Positions 16,436 to 24,623 of a stretch of 36,046 nucleotides of DNA are shown here, piece by piece. The DNA is from JAXMBX01 sp046349635 (GTDB lineage Bacteria > Planctomycetota > Planctomycetia > Planctomycetales > Planctomycetaceae). Position numbers and translations under genes: made by a program. The DNA lies in contig JAXMBX010000051.1 in the NCBI GenBank assembly GCA_046349635.1, forward strand, positions 1-36,046, written 5' to 3'. The notes below the pieces were generated by a model. That model searched no databases. It was not told the origin of the DNA and saw only the letters and a list, made by a program, of their open reading frames with translations. The stretch's first letter is position 1; each line of letters opens with the position of its first letter.

Positions 16436-19243
16436 ATGACCAACGAAGCTGCCTCGATAAAAACCATCATGCTTTCAGGAACTGACTATGTCTATGACCT
16501 CCTGTTCTCCCTGTACAGAACAATTGAGGAAAAGGGGCTGTCGCCGTGGTGGTTTCATGAGCGGTTTCCCCAGGTGGAGCATTGTAACGCCATGAGCAAC
16601 TGTTTGGAGGCGGCTTCTCGTTGCGACCTCCTTATAGTAGTGATAGATGCTAGGAGCGGTAATAAGTATAATGCAACAGGGAAAACAATTACAGAGGCGG
16701 AGTACGACACAGCGAGACGTGCCGGGAAAATCGTCAAAGTCTTTGTTCGCAATAATGTGTGGTATCAGTGCAAGAACTATCAAAAAAGACTCAAAAAGGA
16801 AGGGCCCAGTATAGAACTGAATTTAAGCGCGCCCGAATATACAGCTGATTTAGGCGTGTACCAATTCGTCAATCGCATCATGCACGAAGTAGACGAACAT
16901 GGAAATCCCAATATTCCCTGGGTGAGACCATTCGAAAACCTAGATGACATTGTTGATGTGTTAGAAGCGACGCTCCTTCAGAGCGCAGTTGTCGATTACG
17001 CTTCAAATGAACAAAAGGATGACATGGAATCAATGGTACTGACAGAGAGTACCATTGAAGAACAGGTTATCAAGGAAGATGCGATCCTTACTGTACTTCA
17101 GAATGCCAGCCAGCTACTTCAAAATGATAACGGAACCTTTGACAGGGCTACTCTTATCCATCGAGCTTGGCTTAACCTAAGGCATGCACCCGAGGAAGCT
17201 CGCAGAGTTCTAAATGCCTCGGACGGATACACAGCGGCCTTGAAATCCGCAGTCAGCGTGATTTGCAAGATGGCAATGAAGAGCCAGTTAGACCACAATG
17301 ACCTTGAAAGCCTGACCAATTTCGCATCCCAAGGAAATCAGCATCTCCATTACTTAACACTCATCTTGCTCACTAAAACTATCCTTTATGATTATCAATC
17401 ATTATGCGAGACCCAAAGCTTCTACCTGACACTGGAACGCCTGTGCCAAGTTAAAGACTGCGGGGTGGCAAAATCCGTTTATGACCTGCTCTTGAGGCAC
17501 AAAATGGGGTATCTCAATTTAAATGCGGATTGCCTTCGAATTATAGATAGTTCAGTTGCATTCTTTGAAGAAAACTGTAAGGAGTCTACGTTCCTGAAGA
17601 TTGTTGGCTTAATCTTTGAGCGGACGGGAAGTGCTCTTCCTATCCAGGCGCGAGACTTAGTAGACCGATTGATGTCGATTGCAACGTTGTGCGAAGACGA
17701 AATCGACGCAAAGTGGTGCACAATCACGTTAATGAGAAGTCTTCCGCTTCTTGACATAGATGAAGAAGAGGACGGAAGTCGCATCTGCGCGAAATTGATA
17801 TCAAGAATGCCTGGCAAAATAGTCTCTGCGTCATCGGCGATCGCCGTCTTATACACGAGCGCCCTCCTAAAAAGTGCGACTCGATCGCTGAAGTCTGCGG
17901 ACATCATCCGGGCGCAGAAGGAATTCGTTCAAATATCCCCGCGCCTGAAACCTGCAGAAAGAATTATACTCCAAATACAATGGGCAGGTACAATGATCCA
18001 CTTGCTAAATTTTGGTGATGATGATTCAGACCCACTAGTGCTTCAACTTATTGTGATAATGAAGCAGGGCAACCTGACGAAACACCCGATGCTTTCTAAT
18101 CCGATCTATCGGGCAAGCTTTCCCATAAAGACTAACCTAGATTCAAATTCTCGCATTAATCAAATCGAGGCTTTGAGAAAGGCACTCGGAGACTTTTTAA
18201 AAACAATGTTTAGGTTTTCTGTAGTTCCAGTACTTAGGCATAATCATTGTAGGGTAATTTACTATATCACTGCCGCACGTCTATCGTATGTTTATAAAAT
18301 TACTGGTGATGCAATCTATGAATCATTGAATTCAATGATTGCTTCGCAGCAGTTTAAATCTCCAACTTATTGCTTACGATCACTATCAGCTGTCGAATTT
18401 GTGGATCGAAGGGTTCGATCAAAGCTGGTGGTTCCACTTCTTACTGAATGCATAAATGCAGATTTTGTCGAAGTTGATAGATTTAAGCTGCAGATTTTTA
18501 GATGTCTATACTGGGTATACTATTATGACGATCCTCCATATAGAGATTCACTGATCAAAATAGCTAGCACTTTTGCGGCGAAGTTTCCTCTTGATCTAGG
18601 CGCTTTGAGTTTCTCTTGGATATTCTATGGCTGCATTCGACTGCGTAGTGAGAGTGTAGAACAGGAGTTTGTGAACGCACTCGTTCGGGTAGTTTTCGAT
18701 CGAGTATCTGATATCGAAACGGATCTTCTTGAGGATCTTTCGGAGAATGGAATCGCTTATTTCGAGAGTTACGTCGGGGTGATTAGAGAATATTCATCGA
18801 GGGGATCGATTCTGGCGATGGTGGTTTCTGGTCGGCTAAATGACCCGGAGGTATGGAATATTTTGGGTACCTCTAGTTTCAATTTGAAATTTAGTGATCA
18901 AGATGTGGAAGCGTTAAAGCGGGCAACAATGTTTTATCTGTTTGCCACAGCTTGCGGAAAGTCGTTACCAAAGCGAAATGCGAAGTATTGGTTTAACTAC
19001 ATTAGGGCAAGGTCGCTATTGCTTAAATCGTTAAACCGATCTGTAAGCTCAAAGTTTGTAATTGAGGTGATGTCTTTCCTTAATCGACCTGAAGCCCAAA
19101 GTTTTATTCATAAGGATGCGAACGTAACTTGCTTTGTGGAGCTGGTGAAGTTGCAAAGCAATCGGCTGACCAGCGAGGCTTGGCAGCAGATTGCGGAATG
19201 TAGGGCAAGATACTTTTGGTTCAATCGTTTATTTATTACGTAA
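16436..19243 (+). CDS. DUF4062-like domain with long helical-repeat region
   Basis: The 935-residue protein has an N-terminal domain of about 130 residues. It resembles the DUF4062/TIR-like fold: a first strand TIMLSG, the region EAASRCDLLIVVIDARSG, then TITEAEYDTARRAGK and IVKVFVR. The remaining 750 or so residues are mostly alpha-helical with repeating hydrophobic patterns like HEAT/TPR solenoids; no nuclease or ATPase motif was seen. In known cases DUF4062-type domains precede sensor or effector regions in defence proteins. Base composition is clearly more AT-rich than the chromosomal genes to the left, a sign of transfer. The ATG at 16436 follows about 90 bp of AT-rich leader. It may act with the small gene downstream. 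A defence role is inference. Confidence 0.75.
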   Translation: MTNEAASIKTIMLSGTDYVYDLLFSLYRTIEEKGLSPWWFHERFPQVEHCNAMSNCLEAASRCDLLIVVIDARSGNKYNATGKTITEAEYDTARRAGKIVKVFVRNNVWYQCKNYQKRLKKEGPSIELNLSAPEYTADLGVYQFVNRIMHEVDEHGNPNIPWVRPFENLDDIVDVLEATLLQSAVVDYASNEQKDDMESMVLTESTIEEQVIKEDAILTVLQNASQLLQNDNGTFDRATLIHRAWLNLRHAPEEARRVLNASDGYTAALKSAVSVICKMAMKSQLDHNDLESLTNFASQGNQHLHYLTLILLTKTILYDYQSLCETQSFYLTLERLCQVKDCGVAKSVYDLLLRHKMGYLNLNADCLRIIDSSVAFFEENCKESTFLKIVGLIFERTGSALPIQARDLVDRLMSIATLCEDEIDAKWCTITLMRSLPLLDIDEEEDGSRICAKLISRMPGKIVSASSAIAVLYTSALLKSATRSLKSADIIRAQKEFVQISPRLKPAERIILQIQWAGTMIHLLNFGDDDSDPLVLQLIVIMKQGNLTKHPMLSNPIYRASFPIKTNLDSNSRINQIEALRKALGDFLKTMFRFSVVPVLRHNHCRVIYYITAARLSYVYKITGDAIYESLNSMIASQQFKSPTYCLRSLSAVEFVDRRVRSKLVVPLLTECINADFVEVDRFKLQIFRCLYWVYYYDDPPYRDSLIKIASTFAAKFPLDLGALSFSWIFYGCIRLRSESVEQEFVNALVRVVFDRVSDIETDLLEDLSENGIAYFESYVGVIREYSSRGSILAMVVSGRLNDPEVWNILGTSSFNLKFSDQDVEALKRATMFYLFATACGKSLPKRNAKYWFNYIRARSLLLKSLNRSVSSKFVIEVMSFLNRPEAQSFIHKDANVTCFVELVKLQSNRLTSEAWQQIAECRARYFWFNRLFIT

Positions 19244-19382
19244 GCTGGAGCGTGTTACTGACGATGGAGTTGTTATTGATCCAATCAAAGGTTAACGTGG
19301 TATTTACTTTATCCCGGCTTTGTGATTCAATTGACTGATGAGCTCTTTAAACAAGTTCGTCAGGTGCTGCTCTGGAAAAGAA

Positions 19383-19631
19383 ATGGTTCAGATAGGAAAT
19401 CTGCGAATCGATGAGGATGTGTCTAAGTATCTTTCGGTAATTGAAATTTGGGGTGTTATTTGCCGTCATTGGCGTGGGGAATGGGGGGCGGTTAGTTCAG
19501 CTACAAAACGGAGGAATATGGAGGTGCTTAAGACGCGTCGCGGGTTTGCATGTTCGATGTTCAAAGTGAATGGTTTGCCAGTGGTTGTACTCACAAGGTA
19601 TGAAAACGCATTAACTAAAGTTATTCTTTAG
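19383..19631 (+). CDS. Small plasmid-type protein of unknown function
   Basis: The protein has 82 residues from the ATG at 19383 (MVQIGNLRIDEDV) or 97 from 19338. The pattern ICRHWRGEWGAVS, RRNMEVLKTRRG and VVVLTRYENALTKVIL resembles a short family (about 80-100 residues) that I recall from plasmids and integrative elements, with a conserved RHxxGxWG motif. Its biochemical role is not known to me. The later start is preferred because family members begin near this point. It follows the DUF4062-like gene by about 140 bp, shares its AT-rich composition, and is followed by a good terminator. Confidence 0.6.
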   Translation: MVQIGNLRIDEDVSKYLSVIEIWGVICRHWRGEWGAVSSATKRRNMEVLKTRRGFACSMFKVNGLPVVVLTRYENALTKVIL

Positions 19632-19665
19632 ATAAAAGTATACAGTAATAGATTTAATTTGCAAT

Positions 19666-19690
19666 CCGCTCTACAAAGGGCGGGTTTTTT
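19666..19690 (+). terminator. Intrinsic terminator after the AT-rich pair
   Basis: CCGCTCT-ACAA-AGGGCGG forms a 7-bp stem with one G-U pair in RNA, followed by G and six T. It lies 35 bp past the stop of the small plasmid-type gene. This is the best intrinsic terminator in the window and ends the DUF4062-like transcription unit. Confidence 0.85.
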
Positions 19691-19708
19691 GTTTCACTTC
19701 GTTTAAGA

Positions 19709-20205
19709 GGCCGTTCAAAGGCCCAGAGGGGCGGTTGGACAGATTGTCGGTGTGATCGTGAGGAAGGCATGACTCTTGGGAGGCGTACGGTGCAGCAGCG
19801 GGAAATGTTCATTCCCGTGGCCGAACTGGCCAGATCTCCGTCCCGTACGTTCTACCCGCGATTGCACCAACTCCTGGCGGAGGCGGGGGTTGACGAGTTC
19901 GTGGAGGGGCTTTGTGCACCCCACTACAAGGAGGGTGGACGTCCTTCGATTCCGCCCGGGATCTACTTCCGGATGCTCTTCATCGGCTGCTTCGAGGGCA
20001 GCGACAGCCAGCGAGGCATCACCTGGCGTTGCGCGGACAGCCGTTCTCTGAGGGAGTTCCTGGGGCAGCCCCGACGGATACCACCCCGGCCCACAACTCA
20101 ATGACGGCGATTCGTCAGCGGTTGCCCGAGAGCGTGTTTGACGGGGTGTTTGAGAAAGTCGTGAGCCTGCTGCGAGAGCGCGGCCTGCTGAAGGGCAAGA
20201 TCGTC
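19709..20205 (+). pseudogene. Transposase N-terminal fragment (IS1182/IS5-like)
   Basis: The element end GGCCGTTCAAAGGCCC (19709-19724) is followed by a coding start at 19769 (MTLGRRTVQQREMFIPVAEL). It goes through the typical IS1182-like N-domain: FYPRLHQLLAEAG, GGRPSIPPGIYFRMLFIG and SDSQRGITWRCADSRSLREF. The frame shifts near 20077 and continues as TDTTPAHNSMTAIRQRLPES and a short run to LLKGK near 20205, where homology stops. The catalytic core is missing. The fragment abuts an oppositely oriented transposase fragment. Confidence 0.75.
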
Positions 20206-20480
20206 CCGGTTCCACTCCAGTTCCCGGAGGTAGTCGAAGACCATGCCCTCCTTGACGCGGCGCAGGAAGTAGACCGCACACTGCTGGCGGGCACGGGCCC
20301 AGTAGGCGAAGTTGATGCCGGCCCGGTCATAGATGTTGAGGATCCGCACCCCCCTTGGGAACGCCATGACGGAGGCCGACGGGTTTGAGGCGCTTGAGGA
20401 CGCTAATGTCGTGCTCATGGGGTTTGGCGGCGACCGCCATGTGGCGCAGCAGGTGGCCATGGAAGTCGACGTTGGGTTTG
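20205..20480 (-). pseudogene. IS4-like transposase core fragment
   Basis: On the minus strand, VDFHGHLLRHMAVAAKPHEH (near 20460) leads, after a frame change, to RILNIYDRAGINFAYWARAR and YFLRRVKEGMVFDYLRELEW. The YDRAG-x-F-x-x-W segment is the second catalytic-Asp region of IS4-type DDE transposases. Both ends of the gene are missing. The left break is at about 20205, where it meets the plus-strand fragment. It is a remnant of a second, older insertion. Confidence 0.6.
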
Positions 20481-20851
20481 CGCCGCCCCCTGGGATCTGA
20501 ACTCACTGAAGCAGCCGCCCTGCCTCGCCTCATCACCCTTTTGCGTTCCTCTTGAACCCTTCGAGTGAACACCGCTGGGTCGTCCCATAGAGCATTTGTG
20601 GGATTTTGCCCTCGCACCCGCGGCAAAGCAAACCGCAGGGATCGCAGAATTACCCCCAAAGCGCGAAACCTGTATACAAAGTCGGGGCTTCTCCAAATGT
20701 GTAGATAGTTTGGTGGGGTAGTACGGCCGTTGTCTGAGCCAGCCGCGATACTGCTCCCAAAAAGACTGGCTTGGCCGGGCTGAAAGAGGGCAACATTTGT
20801 CCGTACCCAACCAGTAAACAACACCTCTCGATCACCATCCGAAACGCCCCC
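20481..20851. other. Leader region of the NdpA operon, no gene seen
   Basis: About 370 bp between transposase debris and the NdpA-like gene. Open frames on both strands lack recognisable motifs. The NdpA frame is open from 20771, but its conserved start is at 20852. The promoter for the two-gene operon must lie in this stretch, although no clear -35/-10 pair was identified. Confidence 0.45.
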
Positions 20852-21877
20852 ATGAAGATCAAGAAGTTCATCATACACCGCATCGACAAAAAGCAGCATG
20901 AAGACCCCTCCGTGACTATCCGCAAGGCCGCCTTAGCGGGAAACGATGGGAAGGTCGTCAAATTCACGAAACTAGCCGTGGAGGTGTTCAAAACCAACGA
21001 GGACAAGCCCAATTGCGTTTTCGCGGATTTCAACAGCGAAACGGCCGCTTACCCATTCTCGTCCTGGTGCCTGGATTTCTTTAACGGAAAAAAGCAATTC
21101 AACAGCTTCACGTCGGAAAGCACCCACAGGCTGTCCGTCTGCATGAAGGCGCAACAGATGGCGACCGGCGGTTTCGTGGTCTTTGCGACGCTAGAGGAAG
21201 ACGGCGTGGACAAGATTCTCATTGTGATGCTCCACCATCAGGATGGACTTTCAATCAACGAGGAGCTGGAACTCCTGGATGTGACGCACCTGGAACTCAA
21301 GCAGATCGACAAGGCGGCGCTCATAACCGCGCCGAAGAACGGCACTTTCGGCGAGAAGCCGCTGACGTATGCCGGGTTTCGCAAGAAGATGTCGCAGTAT
21401 TTTCAAGAATTCCTGGGTCCCGACGCCTTCCGCAACCCGAATAGAGACAGCCGACTTTTGGTAAAAGCCATTGAGGATTACGCCCGGGAGAACAACTTCG
21501 AGTCTGACCAATTGGGAGAAATTCGGGGCAAACTCCGATCCTACGTGGAAGAATGCGTGAAAAAGGGCGAGGAACTCGATTTGGACTCGGTCTCAGCCAT
21601 CGTTGATCCTGTCAAGCCGCGCGCCTTTGCCTCCTACGCCGGCAAGACAAAGGTCAGCGCCACGATTAAGCCCGACGGCGGAGTCTTCAAGCGATGGCGG
21701 ATCATCCGTCACAAGAGCAGCGACGGCTTAGTCATCCAGTTTGCTGCGGAGACGGTCGGTGCTCCGGGTACCGAGCATCGGCTAATTTTCGACGAAAAGA
21801 AGTCCACGCTCACAATCCGGGACCTGGACGAAGATCTGGTGGCGAAGCTCAAGAACATTGAGAATCCCACCCAGTAA
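20852..21877 (+). CDS. NdpA/YejK-like nucleoid-associated protein
   Basis: The protein has 341 residues from the ATG at 20852 (MKIKKFIIHRIDKK), the start that matches the NA37/NdpA family. Supporting segments are VFADFNSETAAYPFSSWCLD, then GGFVVFATLEEDGVDKILIVMLHHQDGLSI and VTHLELKQIDKAAL in the N-terminal domain. FLGPDAFRNPNRDSRLLVKA follows in the middle and a beta-rich C-terminal part closes the protein. E. coli YejK/NdpA is a spermidine-nucleoid-associated DNA-binding protein. Here the gene lies 8 bp ahead of a membrane-protein gene in a mobile island, unlike housekeeping yejK. It may sense phage or plasmid DNA and pass the signal to the membrane partner; that part is inference. Confidence 0.8.
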   Translation: MKIKKFIIHRIDKKQHEDPSVTIRKAALAGNDGKVVKFTKLAVEVFKTNEDKPNCVFADFNSETAAYPFSSWCLDFFNGKKQFNSFTSESTHRLSVCMKAQQMATGGFVVFATLEEDGVDKILIVMLHHQDGLSINEELELLDVTHLELKQIDKAALITAPKNGTFGEKPLTYAGFRKKMSQYFQEFLGPDAFRNPNRDSRLLVKAIEDYARENNFESDQLGEIRGKLRSYVEECVKKGEELDLDSVSAIVDPVKPRAFASYAGKTKVSATIKPDGGVFKRWRIIRHKSSDGLVIQFAAETVGAPGTEHRLIFDEKKSTLTIRDLDEDLVAKLKNIENPTQ

Positions 21878-21885
21878 GGGGTCGC

Positions 21886-23109
21886 ATGCCTCTTTTTCAC
21901 TACCATTCCATCCGCTCCGCCCTGAAGGGCGCGGAGGCCGTCCCTGGCACCCGAAAGGTCGCCGGCGAGATCCTTGTCGTGCCAAACAACCTTGAGGGCC
22001 TAAAAATCCTGCAAGACAGAGGGCACGTGGACGAGTCCACGTCATCGGACGGGGTGGTCGATTTCGGCTTGGTCACGTCGATCCCGCCCGAAGGCATCCT
22101 CGTGAAGTTGGTGCTGAGCCCACAGCATCTGCATTACTACGAGGACATCAACGACCTGCTGCGCCATTCCACTGAGGAGCCGGACCATTATTACCTCTTC
22201 GGCCATGGCAGCCTCAGCAGTTCCTCGGAGCAGGTCCCGGATTCCGTGGCGAAGTATCGCCAAATGCTGCGCATGAAGCGGCTTCTACAGCAGGTCGCCG
22301 ATTTTCCGGAAGCCGGAAAAGTGACTCTCCTCACTCCAGAGAAGCTAGAAATCCCCTTCCATTGCACGAGCGCAGATCTGCAGTCGCTTATCGAACTTCC
22401 GGAACTCGAAAGGCAATTGGGAAGCGCATCTATCGAACGAGAACAAAGGATCATTCTGTTCAAGCGATGCCTGCGGGAGCACCTCCGCGCCCACTTTCCG
22501 GAAACGCGCTTCGTAATGCTGTTGCGCAACCTATCGAGCGTGTACGACGCGTACAACCGGGACTACGAACTATGGGTCGGTAATTCTTTTGGAGAGCTCG
22601 AGAAGACGTTCGAGGAAAAGCGCCTAAAGTTCATCGTCGACTTGAACGGAATCCTGGGTGGCATCCAATCGTCGATCCTCGCAGTCCCCATCGCCACGCT
22701 CTTGATGGCGGACAAATTCGACCTAGCAAAACCGGGCAGGAACACCTTCCTCTCCGCGAGCGTTCTGATTGTTGGTGCCATCGCCCTCAAGCTGCTGGAC
22801 AACCAACAGAATACACTTGAGGCCACCAGCCATGCCATAGAGGCGGTCAGAAACGATTTCGAGAAAAAGCAGAATACTCGGAAAGACGAACTCCGGAGCC
22901 GACTTGGCGCGGTCTTGAGACAGGAAGATAAAGTGAGACGCCTGCTGTCGCTGTTCCGATTCGGTATTCTGGGTATTTTGGCCGCGGTGGTTGTAATCTG
23001 GTTTGGCAGCCTAATTTATTTCAGCAGAAATGACACTGCGTCTCCGAAGGAAGCTCCTTTGGCGACCGGGCAGATCCTGCTTCCGTCCCCCAGCGACGCT
23101 CCTCGGTGA
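21886..23109 (+). CDS. Three-helix membrane protein, partner of NdpA-like gene
   Basis: The 407-residue protein has a large soluble N-terminal part of about 255 residues (GEILVVPNNLEGLKILQD, HYYLFGHGS) with no motif I can name. A first hydrophobic pair follows at about 257-275 (GIQSSILAVPIATLLM) and 287-304 (FLSASVLIVGAIALKLL). Then comes a charged helical segment (AIEAVRNDFEKKQ, likely coiled coil) and a third helix at 358-380 (ILGILAAVVVIWFGSLIYF). It starts 8 bp after the NdpA-like stop, so the two are almost surely translated from one mRNA. Cytoplasmic sensor plus membrane effector is a common layout of abortive-infection systems. That role here is inference only. Confidence 0.75.
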   Translation: MPLFHYHSIRSALKGAEAVPGTRKVAGEILVVPNNLEGLKILQDRGHVDESTSSDGVVDFGLVTSIPPEGILVKLVLSPQHLHYYEDINDLLRHSTEEPDHYYLFGHGSLSSSSEQVPDSVAKYRQMLRMKRLLQQVADFPEAGKVTLLTPEKLEIPFHCTSADLQSLIELPELERQLGSASIEREQRIILFKRCLREHLRAHFPETRFVMLLRNLSSVYDAYNRDYELWVGNSFGELEKTFEEKRLKFIVDLNGILGGIQSSILAVPIATLLMADKFDLAKPGRNTFLSASVLIVGAIALKLLDNQQNTLEATSHAIEAVRNDFEKKQNTRKDELRSRLGAVLRQEDKVRRLLSLFRFGILGILAAVVVIWFGSLIYFSRNDTASPKEAPLATGQILLPSPSDAPR

Positions 23110-23190
23110 TCATAATGGAAGATGGGTAAGGATGCCGTAGGTCGAAATTGAGTCCATAGAGAATCTGAATCGTAGTTCCGCAAATTCCGA

Positions 23191-24081
23191 TCATTTGAAT
23201 AGAGGGCGCCCAGTGCGGGCGCCAATCGAACCTGGATTTGCAGGAAGTATCCAGATCCCACCTAGAGGATTCTTGAGGAGGTCGTACCTCGTGGAAAGCC
23301 AGGTGATCGATTGAATTGGCGGGTCTGCCGTGATTAGTGCCTTGGCGAGATTGTCTCGACGGGACGGTGAATTCACTACTACCAGGACACGGAATGGGAA
23401 GGACCGGAGGCTGGTTCTGACCTTTCCTTGGGATATCGCAAATCCGCCTGAGCGGTAGTGAGCCAGGTAGCTCGCGGATCGCGATACCAGAGTTTCGAGG
23501 GGCTCGGTTGAACGATCCACTTCGAGAAAAAAGCGATGAATCTCTGGTGTTGGGCCAGAAATGGACTCGTGGATTTCAAAGTAGCCGTCGGGCCGTACCA
23601 GTACCCTGGCCCCTGTGCCCTTCGGGTGACTCACGGTGAAGGAATGGAGGAGGGGCCAAGTCGAGAACCTCGGGATTGAGAGATGGGAGTGGGCGCTGAT
23701 CGCCTCGTGGAAGGCTACTTTGACGTCCATTACCTCCAGTTCGTGGCGGATGGTCGAATTACCAACTTGGGCGCGACGCAGGAGAGTGGGTAGATCGAAG
23801 GCCGGGTACTCGTTGAGAATTCCGTCGTCTCGAAGAGTTTCGAGTCCTTTACGGGTAAGGTAGAGAGCAGCGGGTTCGCTTGGGGCCCTTGGACGTTCAG
23901 CGATGAGGCCAGCCCGCTTGAGAATCTGGAGGCGCTTCTTCGCCGCCTCTTTGCGGCCGTTGAAGAATAGGGAGGCCGCGTGGGTTGTCGTGAACACGCG
24001 GCATTCGAAAAGGGCGCGGAGGATGGATAAGTCGCGGGGTTGGAGGGAAATATTTGCGTGTCCGCTTTTTGGTGAGGGCAT
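23191..24081 (-). CDS. Replication-relaxation family protein
   Basis: The 296-residue protein has an N-terminal winged-helix (QPRDLSILRALFECRVFTTT, then AAKKRLQILKRAGLIAE and LYLTRKGLETL). A domain with NSTIRHELEVMDVKVAFHEA and PDGYFEIHES follows, then FFLEVDRSTEPLETL and FRVLVVVNSPSRRDNL. The H-E-x-n-PDG-x-n-E-x-D pattern looks like the degenerate restriction-like core of replication-relaxation proteins (Pfam Replic_Relax), which occur on conjugative plasmids and integrative elements. Its presence supports a plasmid-derived island. A good promoter lies just upstream (24115-24144). The C-terminus ends ILPANPGSIGARTGRPLFK. Confidence 0.75.
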   Translation of the reverse strand: MPSPKSGHANISLQPRDLSILRALFECRVFTTTHAASLFFNGRKEAAKKRLQILKRAGLIAERPRAPSEPAALYLTRKGLETLRDDGILNEYPAFDLPTLLRRAQVGNSTIRHELEVMDVKVAFHEAISAHSHLSIPRFSTWPLLHSFTVSHPKGTGARVLVRPDGYFEIHESISGPTPEIHRFFLEVDRSTEPLETLVSRSASYLAHYRSGGFAISQGKVRTSLRSFPFRVLVVVNSPSRRDNLAKALITADPPIQSITWLSTRYDLLKNPLGGIWILPANPGSIGARTGRPLFK

Positions 24082-24114
24082 GGAGATATTCTACCATACT
24101 GAGCGATCAGAACC

Positions 24115-24144
24115 CTATAAGCTCATTGCGACGGTCGACGTCAA
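24115..24144 (-). promoter_or_regulatory. Likely sigma-70 promoter of the replication-relaxation gene
   Basis: On the minus strand TTGACG (24139-24144) is followed by an 18-bp spacer and TTATAG (24115-24120). Transcription would start near 24108 and leave a leader of about 27 nt before the ATG at 24081. Confidence 0.5.
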
Positions 24145-24199
24145 TCTGTACTGACGGGAAGAGGGGAGAGAACTCGGAACCGGACTTCATCGTTTGCGG

Positions 24200-24526
24200 T
24201 CGGAACAGGTGTTCAACGTGGCCAGCACCCGTTTCCGAACCTTGGTGCCGATGCACTCGCGAGCTCTGGCGTGGAGCGATCTTGTCCAAGGGGGCTTACC
24301 AGCTGAAACCGCTTCTCCACATCAGTCAGTCAAACTGGGTGGAAGCCGTCCAGGCGGTGGGCAGAGAAGGCGATGCCGTGTGCCTGTTGCTGACTGTCCA
24401 AGCGCTCGTGCGCGAGGATGGTCCCGTTAGAAGACCCGCGGCCCATTCTCGTGCCATGCATCGCGGGTGCGCTCCGGCGAACTAAATCTGCAAGGAGCGA
24501 CTTTTGGATTGCTGAAAACTGGATAG
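24200..24526 (+). pseudogene. Decayed second copy of RepC C-terminal region
   Basis: Three shifted frames read the same protein as the end of the RepC-like gene at 28.0-29.1 kb. EQVFNVASTRFRTLVPMHSR aligns with QAINAGSERFRAHVPMHPRP. AYQLKPLLHISQSNWVEAVQ aligns with AYRLKPDLRISQGNWGEACH. GELNLQGATFGLLKTG aligns with GELNLQGSVFGILKRQ. Frame changes occur at the G run near 24290 and again near 24475. The N-terminal domain is absent. This is a relic of another replicon of the same type. Confidence 0.75.
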
Positions 24527-24623
24527 TGGAAAAGAACAACCGCGTCTCTTGATTCCTTCGATTATCTCTGAAGCCGTACAGTTGAAAAAATCTCAACGAA
24601 ACCCCTTGGCACATTCCACGATC

